Shown here one piece after another: positions 62,235 through 64,000 of a DNA stretch of 64,000 nucleotides. The stretch is from Glycine soja (Eukaryota; Streptophyta; Magnoliopsida; Fabales; Fabaceae), in the NCBI RefSeq assembly GCF_004193775.1, contig NC_041003.1, forward strand, positions 44,707,611 through 44,771,610. The letters are read 5' to 3'. The notes beneath the pieces are model-generated. The model was not told the origin of the DNA. It worked only from the letters and a program-made list of their open reading frames with translations, and did no database searches. Position 1 is the first letter of the stretch. The number at the start of each line of letters is the position of its first letter. Both the position numbers and the translations under genes were made by a program.

Positions 62235-62400
62235 CCAAAATGATTCTAAGTTATACATTAATAATATAAAATATTTTTATACTATTATTCAATCATAAAT
62301 TATTGTAGTGATAAATTTATTAATTTTTATAATAATAATCTTAAAAATTATCCCAACAATTTTTTTTTGTTGAGAGTGTAAAAGTAACTGTGTATGATAA
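62235..62400. mobile_element. small MITE, same family as 55.3 kb
   Basis: 'caatcataaattattgtagtgataaatttattaatttttataataataatcttaaaa' matches the middle of 55305-55360, with an end phrase 'gagtgtaaaagtaactgtg'. It is a worn copy. Confidence 0.5.
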
Positions 62401-63464
62401 AACATATTTTTACCTTTTGTAATTCTATGTTAAATTTTTTACTCATATATATATATCATCAATTTAATTATGATTCAACTACAATAAAATCATAAAACAA
62501 TGCCTTCGTTTCAATTATTTGTCGTATTTTCAAATCACCGCTTCATGTATGAAACAACCAAAATAGAATAAATAGAAATAAAGTAGCATACGTATCTTAG
62601 ATGTGTAGAGTATATTATTATGCTGTCATTGTCACAGACAACTATAAGAATACTAATATAATGATGATACATCAACTCACCTTAATTATTGAGCCTACTT
62701 AGTTATAAAGCAAACTTTAAGCTCATCTTTATATATGGTGTATAAATAAATGTGGCTTGGCATAAGGATCGATGGAGAATATCTGGTGGTGCTAGGGACA
62801 TGAGGGTCCCATGATGGACTTGCAGAAATTTAGAATAGTCCCACTTTACAAAGACATGCGTTAATAAGTCAAGCCTAAAATAGATTAGTTTGGCTTAGCA
62901 GAGCTAAGGACAACAACATCCACCTCTACTACATTAACCTCAATGGCCCTACTAACATTAGACATTATCCTTAACAAAACGCGGTATTACTTTGTTCAAG
63001 AAAGTACATACTTTGATGGAGTTTGAGTTTTGTATATATAATTATATTAAATACTAAAGATTTTTTTTATTATTTATAATAATCTTATTCGACTCAAACA
63101 CAAATTTATTCAATAAAAAATACTTATGACCAATAAAAAAATAGATACTCTCACATCAAACTAACTGTTCTTTCCATTCAATCATAAACTTAAATAATAA
63201 CAATAATCAGTTTAGTCCCAGCAGGGTTATATTTATAGACATTACAGATATATATACTAATCAATCGGTCAAAATATAATAATAACGAAATTCTCCTAAT
63301 TTTACAAGTCTATTGATACAATTGAATTGATTGTGGCAATGAATATGTGTACCCCCTCCCGTTTTTCTTCCCATCTTTTAGTGAAGTTTTCCTGTTGCTG
63401 CTTTGCAGAATTAACATGCAGGAACTGACATCAAATATGCTATGATTCTCAATGTAGACACATA
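62401..63464. other. intergenic, no gene seen
   Basis: AT-rich DNA downstream of the KH gene. It probably includes its 3' UTR next to 63465. Confidence 0.5.
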
Positions 63465-64000
63465 CTATAGGTCAGTTTTGGCCCGTTTCATTTCGTTGGA
63501 GTTGAATGTAGAGGGACTAGCACTGAGTTGAGGGCTCTCTTCTCTAAAATTGGAATTCAGCATAGCAAGTTCTCTTAGTTGTTGCCTTTTGTAGAGATCC
63601 TGTGACTCATCCTGCACGTGAAACGGAGGAGAATAAGAAAAACTTATATACAACACAATATCAACACTTAATGTCTCTTTGCTAATTGGTTTGCAATTTG
63701 ACTAATGGAACATTTTGCTCCAAACAAAACCCACTTTCCTACACATTTCTGTCTATTTGGTGCAGCTAATTTATTAGCATATAAAATTAAGTAAAAACTT
63801 CAGTGGTTTGATATATGTAGTCACAATATCTCAGTAGTAAGTAATATTCAGAGCTTTAAAACTATAAGGAGATACCATGGGTTTGAGTAGTTCTTCTATG
63901 ATTTCCTGTGCTTGCCTCAGCCTTATATCAACAACATTGACAGGTAACTCAGCCTCAATCAAAACGTGCAGTGGTTCATTTAAGTGTTCGTAGCCTGGCC
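63465..64000 (-). CDS. KH-domain (STAR/Quaking-like) RNA-binding protein, C-terminal two exons, partial
   Basis: Plant STAR proteins (At4g26480, At5g56140 and SPIN1 relatives) bind RNA in the nucleus and influence splicing or flowering. Two exons on the minus strand are visible: 63876-64000 (continues beyond the window) and 63465-63611. The first reads [20 protein letters not shown] and [16 protein letters not shown], the end of the KH domain and the QUA2-like helix. The second reads [36 protein letters not shown] and ends [10 protein letters not shown], the conserved C-terminal tail. The acceptor gtgcag|GAT and donor ATG|gtatct keep frame. The start, the dimerisation region and the GXXG loop lie outside the window. 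What is visible looks intact. Confidence 0.92.

Overview
This is nuclear plant DNA: AT-rich, intron-rich and full of LTR retrotransposons, solo LTRs, fold-back MITEs and SINEs. Codon-level matches to legume-type proteins and the repeat types suggest a legume, most likely soybean (Glycine). The species is an inference, not proven.

Layout. 1-7.6 kb is repeat debris: short tandem repeats, a 43-bp-arm perfect palindrome, and LTR sequence in reverse orientation whose 5.03-6.66 kb part belongs to the same family as the retrotransposon at 26-36 kb. 7.7-22.4 kb (+) is an LRR receptor kinase of the LRR-VIII-1 type in 19 exons, open from the N-terminal cap to the stop codon but with no recognisable signal-peptide exon. 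Its introns hold several LTR remnants and a MITE, and a fold-back element lies 67 bp after its stop. 25.7-38.2 kb (+) is a decayed CC-NBS-LRR resistance gene, split in the NB-ARC domain by a 9.2-kb Ty3/gypsy element (26.5-35.7 kb). That element keeps a 1252-codon gag-pol frame but has scrambled LTR modules and lacks the integrase C-terminus. 38.7-47.3 kb (-) is a B3-domain nuclear protein gene whose third coding intron is swollen by a 3.1-kb copia-type element and a 431-bp Mutator-type MITE. 47.4-53.2 kb is non-coding, with two terminal-inverted-repeat elements, a LINE tail and another fold-back. 53.3-56.9 kb (-) is an MTP8-type manganese transporter gene with two in-frame stop codons and a frameshift, so probably a pseudogene. 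58.8-60.5 kb (-) is an intact two-exon gene for complex III subunit QCR8. 63.5-64 kb (-) is the 3' end of a STAR/KH RNA-binding protein gene that runs off the window.

The genes do not form a pathway; this is an ordinary euchromatic plant neighbourhood (receptor kinase, resistance gene, transcription factor, metal transporter, respiratory subunit, RNA-binding protein). The most unusual item is the copia-type element inside the B3 intron: between its gag/protease remnant and its 3' LTR it carries about 160 codons that read as the N-terminal part of a plant plasma-membrane H+-ATPase, a captured host gene fragment. I found no CRISPR array, rRNA gene or functional tRNA gene, and no evidence of a new defence or biosynthetic system.
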